From assembly GCF_016711335.1 (NCBI RefSeq), contig NZ_JADJTF010000001.1, positions 1,364,001-1,428,000 of the forward strand: DNA of 64,000 nucleotides. Direction: 5' to 3'. The notes beneath the pieces were generated by a model. It did no database searches, had not been told where the DNA came from, and was given only the letters and a program-made list of their open reading frames with translations. The DNA is from Thiofilum sp. (lineage in GTDB: Bacteria > Pseudomonadota > Gammaproteobacteria > Thiotrichales > Thiotrichaceae). A program made the translations under genes and the position numbers. Of this stretch, positions 53,262 through 61,655 are shown piece by piece. Every line of letters begins with the position of its first letter. Position 1 is the first letter of the stretch.

Positions 53262-53855
53262 ATGCTTAAACCGTCCGATGCGGACTGCCGTGTGTTATTA
53301 CAGGGATTTCTGGCTCATGATCACCAGAGCACTTTGCAATTAGCTAAATTAGTCAAAACCTTAGTCAAACAGTTTCATTATGAAAGTACACGCCTTACCG
53401 AGTCAGAGGTTGAAGAAGTCAGTCAAGAAGTACTGATTAAGCTGTATCAATCCGGTCATACTTTGCGTGGTCATTGTCCTGCATGGATTCGCGCTATTGT
53501 GTATAACGCGAGCATTGATTGCCTGCGTCAGCGTAAAAAAAATCATTTTGAGCCTTACAAATCGACTAGCCAAGCCGTCGAAACCGATAATGATGAAATG
53601 CTTTTTGAGCTAAGTGATGATCAGGCCTTAAGCCCTGAAGTATTACTGAGTATTGAGCATTGTTTAGAAGCAGTATTAGACCATATTCGACGCGGTAAGG
53701 CAGGTGAGAGCGATATGCGCTTATTACAAGGGGTAGCTCTAGAATTAGATTATGCTGAATTAGCGGCACAAGTAGGGCGTACTCGTGCAGCGGTCACTAA
53801 TCGCTTATCTGAATTGCGTAAGCTGATGCAGCAATTGCGGGAGGAGTTATGTTAG
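53262..53855 (+). CDS. RNA polymerase sigma factor, ECF-like
   Basis: 197 residues. Region 2 appears as ESEVEEVSQEVLIKLYQSGH, CPAWIRAIVYNASIDCLRQR; region 4 as LELDYAELAAQVGRTRAAVT, NRLSELRKLMQQLREEL. A linker of about 50 residues is between them. ECF factors switch on stress or envelope genes when freed from an anti-sigma. It starts 24 bases after the caspase and overlaps the following membrane-protein gene by seven bases, the usual arrangement with an anti-sigma. Confidence 0.85.
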   Translation: MLKPSDADCRVLLQGFLAHDHQSTLQLAKLVKTLVKQFHYESTRLTESEVEEVSQEVLIKLYQSGHTLRGHCPAWIRAIVYNASIDCLRQRKKNHFEPYKSTSQAVETDNDEMLFELSDDQALSPEVLLSIEHCLEAVLDHIRRGKAGESDMRLLQGVALELDYAELAAQVGRTRAAVTNRLSELRKLMQQLREELC

Positions 53856-54559
53856 AGCCACATTCTCAGGATACTGAGCGTTTATCCTTTAAGGCATGGT
53901 TAGAGCAATATTCAGAGCATACGCTATCAGCTACAGAACAACAGGCTTTACAGCAGTATTTGCAATGGATGGCTAGCTGTGAGCAGTCCCAGTCGCTATC
54001 CGATGCGAGTGTCGAGCCTCTAGTGCAACAAGTATATCAACGCTTAGGCATTAATAATGCTGCACCTTCTCCCCTAGCAGCTTCCAAACCAGAACCACCG
54101 CAAACTTGGTGGGAGCGGCTGGGCTTTGAACAGTGGGTCACTCAACCGATGTGGCTAGCGAGTAGTGCCATGATCCTCATTGCTGGTTTGGGAACCAGTT
54201 TGATTTTGCATTATCAACCCAGCTTAGAGTCTGAGCTAGCTCAGGTTGAACTCACTCGCAGTGCCAGTGTAGGTACTAAGACTATGCAATCCGAGCTTAA
54301 TACAGCGCCACTACAAGTCTTAGAAGTAACCAATGTTGAGGCGATGTCGACAGCTTTAATACGTGACTTAACCGCGACTCATTTTACAGTGAGTGTACTG
54401 CAAGAGTTAGGTCAGCAAGGTACAATAATCGTTATCCGCTCACCCGATGCACCTATTACCCAAACCACTCGTCAAGTTTTAAAGCATTATCAATTAGATG
54501 CTTGGCTAAGCGAACCCAACACTACGATTCGATTGCATCTGAAAGCCTCATCCCCCTAG
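53849..54559 (+). CDS. Single-pass membrane protein, probable anti-sigma factor
   Basis: 236 residues. Residues 1-95 are cytosolic and helical (SFKAWLEQYSEHTLSATEQQ), resembling a zinc-free anti-sigma N-terminus. One membrane helix lies at about 104-126 (MWLASSAMILIAGLGTSLIL). The rest, about 110 residues, is periplasmic with an alpha/beta look (LQVLEVTNVEAMSTALIRDL, GTIIVIRSPDAPI). Overlap with the sigma gene and topology suggest it holds the sigma factor. With an exported caspase in the same operon, cleavage of its periplasmic part is an attractive but unproven signal. Confidence 0.7.
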   Translation: MLEPHSQDTERLSFKAWLEQYSEHTLSATEQQALQQYLQWMASCEQSQSLSDASVEPLVQQVYQRLGINNAAPSPLAASKPEPPQTWWERLGFEQWVTQPMWLASSAMILIAGLGTSLILHYQPSLESELAQVELTRSASVGTKTMQSELNTAPLQVLEVTNVEAMSTALIRDLTATHFTVSVLQELGQQGTIIVIRSPDAPITQTTRQVLKHYQLDAWLSEPNTTIRLHLKASSP

Positions 54560-54578
54560 AATCAACGTTTTTACTGCT

Positions 54579-54998
54579 ATGGCTTTGATGATGAGTGCAA
54601 TGACTGAGTTACCCGACAACAGTGCTTTATTGCTACGTACTGTCGCTATGCCTGCTGATACTAATCCCAATGGGGATATTTTTGGTGGTTGGATTTTATC
54701 GCAAATGGATTTGGCAGGGGGCATTTTAGCTAAGGATATTGCTCATGGGCGCGTGGCGACTATTGCTGTGGATGCTATGAAGTTTATTAAGCCTGTCAAG
54801 GTGGGTGATGTCGTGTGTTGTTATGGTAACGTTAAACGCATGGGTACGACCTCGATTACCTTGCACCTTGAAGCATGGGTGATACCTCTTTGGCGTCCTG
54901 TTGAATCGCGCCAGCCGTTTCGAGTCACAGAGGCTGATTTCACTTATGTAGCGATTGATCTAGAGGGAAAGAAGCGCCCCTTGCAGCTTTCACATTGA
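54579..54998 (+). CDS. Acyl-CoA thioesterase, YciA-like hotdog
   Basis: 139 residues. YciA-type hotdog motifs: PADTNPNGDIFGGWILSQMD (with the Asn-Gly-Asp loop), LAGGILAKDIAHGRVATIAV and FIKPVKVGDVVCCYG. It hydrolyses short acyl-CoAs. The last codons are unusual: the TnpB element inserted into the natural stop, so the protein now ends ...LQLSH with a TGA supplied by the element. Removing the element restores ...QLSQ and TAA. Function should be unaffected. Start choice among three near ATGs is uncertain. Confidence 0.9.
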   Translation: MALMMSAMTELPDNSALLLRTVAMPADTNPNGDIFGGWILSQMDLAGGILAKDIAHGRVATIAVDAMKFIKPVKVGDVVCCYGNVKRMGTTSITLHLEAWVIPLWRPVESRQPFRVTEADFTYVAIDLEGKKRPLQLSH

Positions 54999-55120
54999 CA
55001 TCCTCCTCGCCCTAAAGGACAAGGATTCCTGCTGCCAGACGCTCATGTCCGAGCGCGAGAAGGTTCTTAGCCGCATTGACATCTCTATCATGCGTTACCC
55101 CACACTCAGGGCATGACCAT
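54995..55120 (-). ncRNA. Possible omega-RNA (reRNA) of the TnpB element
   Basis: TnpB guide RNAs come from the last part of the tnpB gene and its right end, with the guide taken from the flank. Here the guide would read TGTGAAAGCTGCAAGG onward, antisense to the end of the thioesterase gene. Placement is by analogy with known TnpB elements; the folded scaffold was not modelled and the 5' limit is a guess. Confidence 0.3.
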
Positions 55121-56115
55121 TCTCTGATTCGCAAGCCTGCTCTACCTTTCGGACTGTTGGAGCTAATGCAGCCACAACACGAACAAGCTTGGGTAGTGTA
55201 CGATTCATTGACTTCGATAAACACCCCTGACCGCGCACTCGCTTTGTATTTCAGTTGTGTTTTGAGCATATGCCACCCTGCATCCAACACCGATTTAGCC
55301 ATCTTGGTTTTGGCTAGGGCGGAACTGCTCACATTGCCAATGATAATTAAGCCGTTGTCGTTAACGACCTAGGTAGTAAATTTGTGGATCGTATCTAAGC
55401 GACGATTCTTAATGGTGGCATGAATCGCCTTAACCCGCTTCTTTTGCTTAGCACGTTGGGCTATGCCTAACTTAGACTCTAACGCACGATAGAACTGTTT
55501 AGATTCCAGTTTTAAGCCATTGCTACAGGTAGCGGTATCTTTCAGACCTAGGTCAATACCCACTTGCCCTTTAGCGGTGGTATCCATGCAGAGGATTGGG
55601 ATTTCTACCACGATATTGAAATACCAACGACCTCGCGCATCTTGAGAAAAACTACCGGAGCGAAACTCGTATTGAGACAATCCATAGCTGTCCCACACCT
55701 TGAAGTAGCGCCCTGCAAAATAGACTTGCCCCCCTTTCCATTTTGTTGCGCCCGCTTTAAAGGGTATCCAGCCTAATGAACGTTTAGAACCACTAGAGAT
55801 TCTCCAACGCAATTTATCCGTTTTGAATTGACGACGGGCTTTATGGTGAGCTGCGATAACTTCTTGCGTGGTGGTCGAGTGAATCATGAACCCACGTTCC
55901 GCTTTAATGCCTTTCAACTGCTTTTGCAGGTCAAAGGCAGAAAAGGTGTTGCGTATCCAGCCCACTTCAGGAATTGGGACGTAGGAATAAAGGGCGGTGA
56001 TTTCATTCGCTGCATTCCAGACTTGGTTCACCTCAAATGCCATACAGTCCAGAATAGGCGCATGCTTATCCTTGATGCGTACTTTGAGAGTTTTGAGGTG
56101 AGTGATGGGCTTCAT
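55012..56115 (-). pseudogene. tnpB: tnpB, RNA-guided nuclease gene interrupted by an in-frame amber codon
   Basis: The frame is continuous from ATG 56115 to TAG 55012 except for one TAG at 55369-55371, codon 249. Before it the sequence reads LKVRIKDKHAPILDCMAFEV, with the RuvC-I Asp in VGIDLGLKDTATCSNG, and ends HKFTT. After it come VVNDNGLIIIGNVSSSALAK, the zinc ribbon CSCCG...CPECG, and the RuvC-III DRDVNAAKNLL. All other features of a TnpB of about 365 residues are intact. One base change would restore a full protein, so the damage is recent, or read through by a suppressor. An upstream ATG at 56172 is also in frame. Confidence 0.85.
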
Positions 56116-56334
56116 ATGATTGATTATACTATCAAAACAACACAGTGTCTTGCTCATGACTCTGCCTTTCATCGGCTGTCGCCGATAGCCTTATATCCCC
56201 CACCTGAAGGAAGGGGCTTTACGGCTGTTCCGGTAATCCTTGTATGGGGGCTTGCAGTCGGATAAAGGGACGGCTACATTAAATTTTTTTGCTACATAAG
56301 GTCGTCCAAAGTGAGTAGCCCATCTATCTTCTCC

Positions 56335-56814
56335 ATGCTCAAGCATATCAGCCTGGTGAGTCTATCCGTAGGCTGTTTAACGGCTTGTGGCTCTGTCCCT
56401 AGTACGCCTTCTACTACAGGTGCTAATTTAATGGGTGAGGCAGCTTTATTAGCCTTAACTAAAGCACCTTGGAAATTAGTCACGGTACAAGAAGGCAGTG
56501 CCTTACCCTCCGCACGGCTTAAAGCAGGCATTCCCGCTAATCATATGCGTATGACCATAGCCAAAGATCGGGTCAGTGTTACAGGAGGCTGCAATAATAT
56601 TGGCGGTAAGGTAGTACTAGGACAGGAGGGAAGCTTTAAAGTCTATGACTTAATGAGTACCGAAATGGCATGTGAAGCGGAGCGTATGCAAGCAGATACT
56701 GAAATGACTGAATACCTCACTGCTATGGCTTTTTATGAAGTGACCCAAAAGCGCCTCAAACTTATGGGAGATCAGAAAACGCTATCCTTTGTCACCGCCG
56801 CCTTAAGTAAATAA
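56335..56814 (+). CDS. META-domain (HslJ-like) lipoprotein
   Basis: 159 residues. The start LKHISLVSLSVGCLTACGS carries a lipobox (LTAC), so it is probably an outer-membrane or periplasmic lipoprotein. The META domain shows PWKLVTVQEGSALPS, VSVTGGCNNIGGKVVLG and LMSTEMACEAERMQADTEM. HslJ-type proteins are linked to heat and novobiocin stress. A GTG at 56311 could add eight residues. It lies between the TnpB element and argS as a single gene. Confidence 0.82.
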   Translation: MLKHISLVSLSVGCLTACGSVPSTPSTTGANLMGEAALLALTKAPWKLVTVQEGSALPSARLKAGIPANHMRMTIAKDRVSVTGGCNNIGGKVVLGQEGSFKVYDLMSTEMACEAERMQADTEMTEYLTAMAFYEVTQKRLKLMGDQKTLSFVTAALSK

Positions 56815-56882
56815 GCAACACTTGGATTTAGCACAAGATCACGCTTACAATCTTGCCTTTTAGTTGGCAAGAACCGCTTACC

Positions 56883-58610
56883 ATGAATATTCGTCAGTTA
56901 CTGGATGAACAACTTACTCAAGGTCTACATCAATTAGGTGCACCCACTACCGTTAGCGCATTAGTGAAAACTTCCACTCGCCCTGAGTTTGGTGATTTTC
57001 AAGCCAATGGGGTAATGGCAGCGGCCAAACAATTAAAAATGAATCCGCGAGAGTTAGCCAGTCGCTTAATCGAAACCGTAGATTTGAGTCACTATGCTGA
57101 TAAGGTGGAAGTGGCAGGCCCCGGTTTTATTAATATTCATCTTAAAAATGATTATTTAGTTAGCCAAGCCCAGCAGTTATTGACCGCATCCAGTGTGACT
57201 GACAGTTTACCTAAGCAAAAAATTGTCGTTGATTATTCTAGCCCTAATTTGGCTAAGGAAATGCATGTCGGTCATTTACGCTCGACCATTATTGGTGATG
57301 CGCTTGCACGGGTTTTAGAGCATTTAGGGCACGAAGTGATACGCCAAAACCATGTCGGTGATTGGGGTACACAGTTCGGGATGCTGATTGCACACCTCAA
57401 AGAGTTGCAAAATGCTGGGGCAGAATTATCGATGGAGCTGGCTGATTTAGAGGGGTTTTATCGTGCCGCCAAAGTGCGTTTTGATACTGAGCCAGCGTTT
57501 AATGAGTTAGCGCGTAACTATGTAGTGCGTTTGCAATCAGGGGATGAAGAGTGCTTAGCCCTGTGGCGACAATTTATTGAGCTGTCCTTGCATCATAGTG
57601 AGGTGCTGTATGAGCGCTTAGGCGTAGGGCTAAAACGTGAGCATGTCATGGCTGAAAGTGCTTATAATCCTGAACTGCCTAAAGTCATTGAGCATTTAGC
57701 CCAACAAGGCTTATTAGTACAAAGTGCAGGTGCTCAAACGGTCTTTCTGGACGGATTCAAAAACAAAGAAGGTGAGCCACTACCGATTATTGTGCAAAAA
57801 GCTGATGGAGGCTATTTATACGCCACTACCGATTTAGCCGCTATTGAATACCGCTCCAAAGTATTACAAGCGGATCGTGTGTTATATCTAGTCGATGCAC
57901 GCCAATCCTTACATTTCCAACAAATCTTTGCGTTAGCAAGGCTAGCAGGGTTTGTGCGGTCTGAAACCTCCTTAGAGCATATGCCGTTTGGGACTATGTT
58001 AGGGAGTGATGGCAAACCGTTTAAAACCCGTTCAGGGGATACGGTAAAGCTAGCCGATTTGCTTGATGAAGCACAAGAACGTGCTCTAGTTATCGTGCAA
58101 GAGAAAAGTACTGATTTAAGCTTAGACGAGCAGCAACAAGTCGCTCGTGCGGTCGGTATTGGTGCAGTTAAGTATGCTGATTTAGCTAAGAATCGCTTAT
58201 CGGATTATGTGTTTGATTGGAACACTATGTTGAGTTTGCAGGGTAATACTGCACCCTACTTGCAATACTCCTATGCACGCAGTCGGAGTATTTTACGTAA
58301 GGCGGATGCTATTGATCCCCATGCTACCTTGCTGATTACCGAGCCAGCCGAGCGTGCCTTAGCGGTGCGTATTTTGCAGTTTAGCGATGTATTAGACAGT
58401 GTAGCGCGTGAAGGTTTGCCTAATTATCTGTGTCAATACTTATATGAGTTCGCAGGTAATATTATGAGTTTCTATGAAGCTTGCCCGATTTTAAAAGAGG
58501 GTGTCGATCCCGCTGTGCGCCAAAGCCGCTTGCTCTGGACACAATTAGGATCGGACACAATTCGTGTGGGCTTAAGCCTATTAGGTATTCAAGTATTAGA
58601 GCGTATGTAA
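56883..58610 (+). CDS. argS: Arginyl-tRNA synthetase
   Basis: 575 residues from the ATG at 56883; a longer frame from 56853 lacks a site. An N-terminal Add-1 domain precedes the class I HIGH-type motif HVGHLRSTIIGDAL (with SSPNLAKEM before it). The GSDGKPFKTRSGDT loop replaces KMSKS, as usual in ArgRS. The DALR anticodon domain (YLQYSYARSRSIL, LCQYLYEFAGNIMSFYEACP) ends the protein. Full length, typical of the family. Confidence 0.97.
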   Translation: MNIRQLLDEQLTQGLHQLGAPTTVSALVKTSTRPEFGDFQANGVMAAAKQLKMNPRELASRLIETVDLSHYADKVEVAGPGFINIHLKNDYLVSQAQQLLTASSVTDSLPKQKIVVDYSSPNLAKEMHVGHLRSTIIGDALARVLEHLGHEVIRQNHVGDWGTQFGMLIAHLKELQNAGAELSMELADLEGFYRAAKVRFDTEPAFNELARNYVVRLQSGDEECLALWRQFIELSLHHSEVLYERLGVGLKREHVMAESAYNPELPKVIEHLAQQGLLVQSAGAQTVFLDGFKNKEGEPLPIIVQKADGGYLYATTDLAAIEYRSKVLQADRVLYLVDARQSLHFQQIFALARLAGFVRSETSLEHMPFGTMLGSDGKPFKTRSGDTVKLADLLDEAQERALVIVQEKSTDLSLDEQQQVARAVGIGAVKYADLAKNRLSDYVFDWNTMLSLQGNTAPYLQYSYARSRSILRKADAIDPHATLLITEPAERALAVRILQFSDVLDSVAREGLPNYLCQYLYEFAGNIMSFYEACPILKEGVDPAVRQSRLLWTQLGSDTIRVGLSLLGIQVLERM

Positions 58611-58626
58611 CTCTAAGTACTCGAAT

Positions 58627-58732
58627 AAAAGTCATCGTGTATTTCCTCCGCAGATGCTGTAAATACGTTCCTGTACGCTTCAAGGCGGCATCCTTGCCGC
58701 CAAGACTGCTCCAGAAACACACGATGACTTTT
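58627..58732. repeat. Palindromic repeat element between argS and pilU
   Basis: A perfect 14-bp inverted repeat AAAAGTCATCGTGT (58627-58640) / ACACGATGACTTTT (58719-58732) encloses a hairpin GGCGGCA/TGCCGCC near 58684-58701 and a CTGTAAATACGTTCCTGTAC stretch. The inner core resembles a palindromic unit found in many copies in gammaproteobacterial genomes. It lies between convergent genes, where it may also end transcription from both sides. Confidence 0.8.
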
Positions 58733-58749
58733 AGCTAGGAACTTATCCT

Positions 58750-60009
58750 TTAAGAGCGTTTGGATGGGGTGAGAGCGAGTAACTCCAATTCGTCCTCATC
58801 ATCGTCCATCGGCTCTAGGGTAATATTTTCAAAGAGAGGATGGTTGAGAGGATTCAGTATTCCATCCTCGATCATGGGTTTATGCTTTTTCGCTTCTGCT
58901 TCTTTGGGCTGTTCAGTAGGAATAATAATTTCTTGCTTAGCATTGGCACCGCTATTCGCTAGATTGATTTTGACTTTTAGGTTATTAGGTGAGTCGGCAT
59001 TGCGTATCGCTTCTTCGAGTGTAATGGTTCCTGCGCTATAGAGTTTAAACAAATGCGAGTCAAAAGTTTGCATCCCTAGCTCTTCGGACTTCTCCATTTG
59101 CTCCTTAATGGAATGAATGTCACCTTTTAAAATTAAATCTTTAACAATAGGCGTACCTAATAAAATTTCTACTGCTGCTACCCGTTTGCCATTGGCGGCG
59201 GGAATAAGACGCTGAGAAACAAAGGCTTTAATATTGAGCGATAAATCCATCAATAGCTGCTGGCGGCGCTCTTCAGGGAAGAAGTTAATAATGCGATCTA
59301 GGGCTTGATTGGAATTATTGGCGTGTAAGGTCGAAACGCATAAATGCCCCGTTTCGGCAAAGGCGAGCGCGTGCTCCATAGTTTCACGACTCCGAATCTC
59401 ACCAATCAAAATCACATCGGGTGCTTGGCGTAGCGTATTTTTCAGTGCATCTTCATAGCTATCGGTATCCACACCGACCTCACGTTGGTTGACAATGCAA
59501 CGTTTATGACTATGTACAAACTCAATCGGGTCTTCAATGGTAATAATGTGTCCGCTAGTGGTTTGATTGCGATGATCAATGAGAGCCGCTAGCGAGGTTG
59601 ATTTACCTGAACCCGTGCCCCCCACAAATAAAATCAAACCGCGTTTTTCGCCAATAATCTCTTTTAAAATAGGTGGTAGCCCTAAAGTACCCATAGAAGG
59701 AATATCGGAGCGAATATAGCGAATTACCATAGCAATATGATGGCGTTGCTTAAAGATATTCACCCGAAAACGCCCCACGCCTTCTTCATGTAGGGCTAGA
59801 TTCATCTCAGGCTTATGCTCAAATTGGCTACGTTGCTCCTCATTCATAACGTCATAAGCCATATTTTTGAGGTCTTCAGGGGTGAGCGTGTTCTTAGCAA
59901 TTAATTTCAATGCGCCTTGAAATTTAGCTGCGGGCGGTGCGCCTACCGTTAAATATAAATCTGACCCCTCATGGGTGGCTAAAATACGTAAGTAGTCTGA
60001 GATGAGCAT
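58750..60009 (-). CDS. pilU: Type IV pilus retraction ATPase PilU
   Basis: 419 residues. The PilT/PilU core is complete: GSDLYLTVGAPPAAKFQG, Walker A FVGGTGSGKSTSLAAL, the Asp box IITIEDPIEFVH, Walker B QAPDVILIGEIRSRETMEHA, and the His box CVSTLHANNSNQALDRIINF. The C-terminal acidic extension (DDDEDELELLAL) and divergence from PilT (no AIRNLIRE motif) point to PilU. It drives pilus retraction together with PilT at the inner membrane. No pilT is next to it; it is monocistronic. Confidence 0.9.
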   Translation of the reverse strand: MLISDYLRILATHEGSDLYLTVGAPPAAKFQGALKLIAKNTLTPEDLKNMAYDVMNEEQRSQFEHKPEMNLALHEEGVGRFRVNIFKQRHHIAMVIRYIRSDIPSMGTLGLPPILKEIIGEKRGLILFVGGTGSGKSTSLAALIDHRNQTTSGHIITIEDPIEFVHSHKRCIVNQREVGVDTDSYEDALKNTLRQAPDVILIGEIRSRETMEHALAFAETGHLCVSTLHANNSNQALDRIINFFPEERRQQLLMDLSLNIKAFVSQRLIPAANGKRVAAVEILLGTPIVKDLILKGDIHSIKEQMEKSEELGMQTFDSHLFKLYSAGTITLEEAIRNADSPNNLKVKINLANSGANAKQEIIIPTEQPKEAEAKKHKPMIEDGILNPLNHPLFENITLEPMDDDEDELELLALTPSKRS

Positions 60010-60066
60010 TGTTCTAATCCTAACTTTTTATTATGGTGGCGCATTCTTGATAGGTTGAGTGTGGTT

Positions 60067-60756
60067 ATGCGTTTAGATCAATTTGTTAGTCAAGCGACTG
60101 GCTTATCACGTTCTCAGGCCCAACGACTGATTAAGGCGGGGGCTATAACTTTGCACGATCAAGTATTAAAAAATCCTAGCCAGCACATCGAGCCACATTT
60201 GCCTATTCAATATGAACACACGCTGCTTACTTTACCGCAACCACTTTATTTAATGCTGAACAAACCGCAAGGAGTAGTCAGTGCTACTTCAGATGCGCAT
60301 CAACCTACGGTATTAGATTTGATCCAACATCCTCATAAACATAGTCTGCATGTGGTCGGACGCTTGGATAAAGATACGACGGGGTTGTTGTTATTAACCA
60401 GTGACGGCGATTGGTCACACCGTATCGCTGCACCACGCAAGCAAATAGGTAAAACCTATCTGGTCACCCTCGCGGACGCACTAACGCATTCAGCCCTAAA
60501 ACAATTAGAGCAAGGCATACACTTAGAAGGTGAAAAGCGTCCCACCAGCCCAGCTCAGGTCGCATTAGTGTCAGATTTGCAATTACGCCTCACGATTTAC
60601 GAAGGCATGTATCATCAAGTGAAACGTATGATAGCCGCTGTAGGTAGCAAAGTGGTGGCTTTACATCGCGAGCAGATTGGTGAGTTGAGTTTGGATAAGG
60701 ATTTAGCGCTGGGAGAGTGGCGTGAACTTAGTTATGAGGAGCGTGCCTTATTTTAG
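60067..60756 (+). CDS. rsuA: 16S rRNA pseudouridine synthase RsuA
   Basis: 229 residues from the ATG at 60067; a TTG at 60055 is an alternative. An S4 domain (MRLDQFVSQATGLSRSQAQR, LIKAGAITL) precedes the catalytic domain with VGRLDKDTTGLLLLTSDG (catalytic Asp), then YEGMYHQVKRMIAAVG and V.LHREQIG. RsuA makes pseudouridine 516 of 16S rRNA. Divergent from pilU with a short intergenic region. A strong terminator overlaps the stop. Confidence 0.92.
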   Translation: MRLDQFVSQATGLSRSQAQRLIKAGAITLHDQVLKNPSQHIEPHLPIQYEHTLLTLPQPLYLMLNKPQGVVSATSDAHQPTVLDLIQHPHKHSLHVVGRLDKDTTGLLLLTSDGDWSHRIAAPRKQIGKTYLVTLADALTHSALKQLEQGIHLEGEKRPTSPAQVALVSDLQLRLTIYEGMYHQVKRMIAAVGSKVVALHREQIGELSLDKDLALGEWRELSYEERALF

Positions 60757-60774
60757 CGGCACGCTCCGTTTTTA
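60738..60774 (+). terminator. Rho-independent terminator of rsuA
   Basis: GGAGCGTGCC (60738-60747) pairs perfectly with GGCACGCTCC (60758-60767), followed by GTTTTTA. The left arm overlaps the last codons of rsuA. Confidence 0.85.
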
Positions 60775-60803
60775 TTGTTAGATTGTGATTGGTTTTTAAT
60801 CTT

Positions 60804-61361
60804 TTAGTCTGCTCTAGCTACTAGGGTTTCCAATGGATTAGCGGAGCTTTGTGCAATAGCAGCTTCTTGGTCTGCGCTAGTGGTCTGCTGGCGGATAGTC
60901 GGATTGACTAGCTCAGTAGTTGCGGCCGTACTTGCACGCGCTTCACCATCTACCAAAGGTGCGGCTGCATCAGCCACCGGACGACTAACAGGTACGGGTG
61001 GCGCTGCGACACTATTCGCATCAGCTAGTACCGCTGCTGGAGTGGGTAAAGCGGTATCAGTGGTATTGCTAGGGGTCGCAGAAGCGGTTGATACAGGTAA
61101 TGCTTCAGACGGGGTATCTGATGCAGCCAGTGCTACAGGCGCTGAAGCAGTACTGGATGTAGTGGTGCTGGTAGCCGTGTCCGCACTATTAATTTGACTC
61201 ACTTGATTTTCAGCTACGCGGTCACGTAGTTGGGGCAGAATTTGCAGTAATAAATCGGCGAGGCGTTGGATAAATTCACTCGATATAGGAGTGGCACTGG
61301 TAGTGCGAGCCGTTGCAGTGGTAACGGGGGCTACACTCGTTGTTGAAGCAATTTGAGACAT
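60804..61361 (-). CDS. Ala/Thr/Ser-rich low-complexity protein
   Basis: 185 residues, composed mostly of Ala, Thr, Ser, Pro and Val (TTSVAPVTTATARTTSATP, TSTTTSSTASAPVALAAS). One helical island lies at about 28-60 (SEFIQRLADLLLQILPQLRD). It has no signal peptide, no Cys and no known motif. A GGAGT ribosome site sits before the ATG, which supports translation. It resembles linker-type or surface low-complexity proteins. Function unknown. Confidence 0.6.
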   Translation of the reverse strand: MSQIASTTSVAPVTTATARTTSATPISSEFIQRLADLLLQILPQLRDRVAENQVSQINSADTATSTTTSSTASAPVALAASDTPSEALPVSTASATPSNTTDTALPTPAAVLADANSVAAPPVPVSRPVADAAAPLVDGEARASTAATTELVNPTIRQQTTSADQEAAIAQSSANPLETLVARAD

Positions 61362-61655
61362 AGGGTTACTCCTTGTTTATTTAGTCGATGATTAGATCGC
61401 TGCTAGAACGCTGAGTAATAAAATTGCCTGATAGGAGTATGATGAGTTGTATTGTAATTGATTAGTAGGCGGGTACTTTTGCATTCACAACGAGCTATTC
61501 AATCTAATTCTGCTTAGTAGACTAGATTACTTGGCGTCAATGTGTAGGAGGGTAAAGGATAAACGCTCTAAACAATCGATGAATGGTCGTAGTTGAGTTA
61601 AGTACCACGCTGCATAATAGCAACTTATGCAGCGCGGTTTATTAGTTATAGGCTA

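Larger units (their letters stand above)
54995..56232 (-). mobile_element. IS605-type TnpB-only element, inserted at TTAC in the yciA stop codon
   Basis: About 1238 bp on the minus strand. The left end (CGGAACAGCCGTAAAGCCCC...) follows TTAC (56233-56236 in complement), with a subterminal hairpin ATCGGC/GCCGAT (56171-56186). The right end is ...AGGGCGAGGAGGATG then TCAA. It has no tnpA, so it moves only in trans. Removing exactly these bases rejoins the thioesterase gene with a normal TAA, which fixes both ends. A 75-bp derivative of the same element lies at 3801-3875. Confidence 0.9.

Noticed and set aside
60804..61361. Possible non-coding repeat instead of a low-complexity gene
   Set aside because: A ribosome site precedes the ATG and the helical island breaks the repetition, so translation is more likely; kept as a gene with low confidence.
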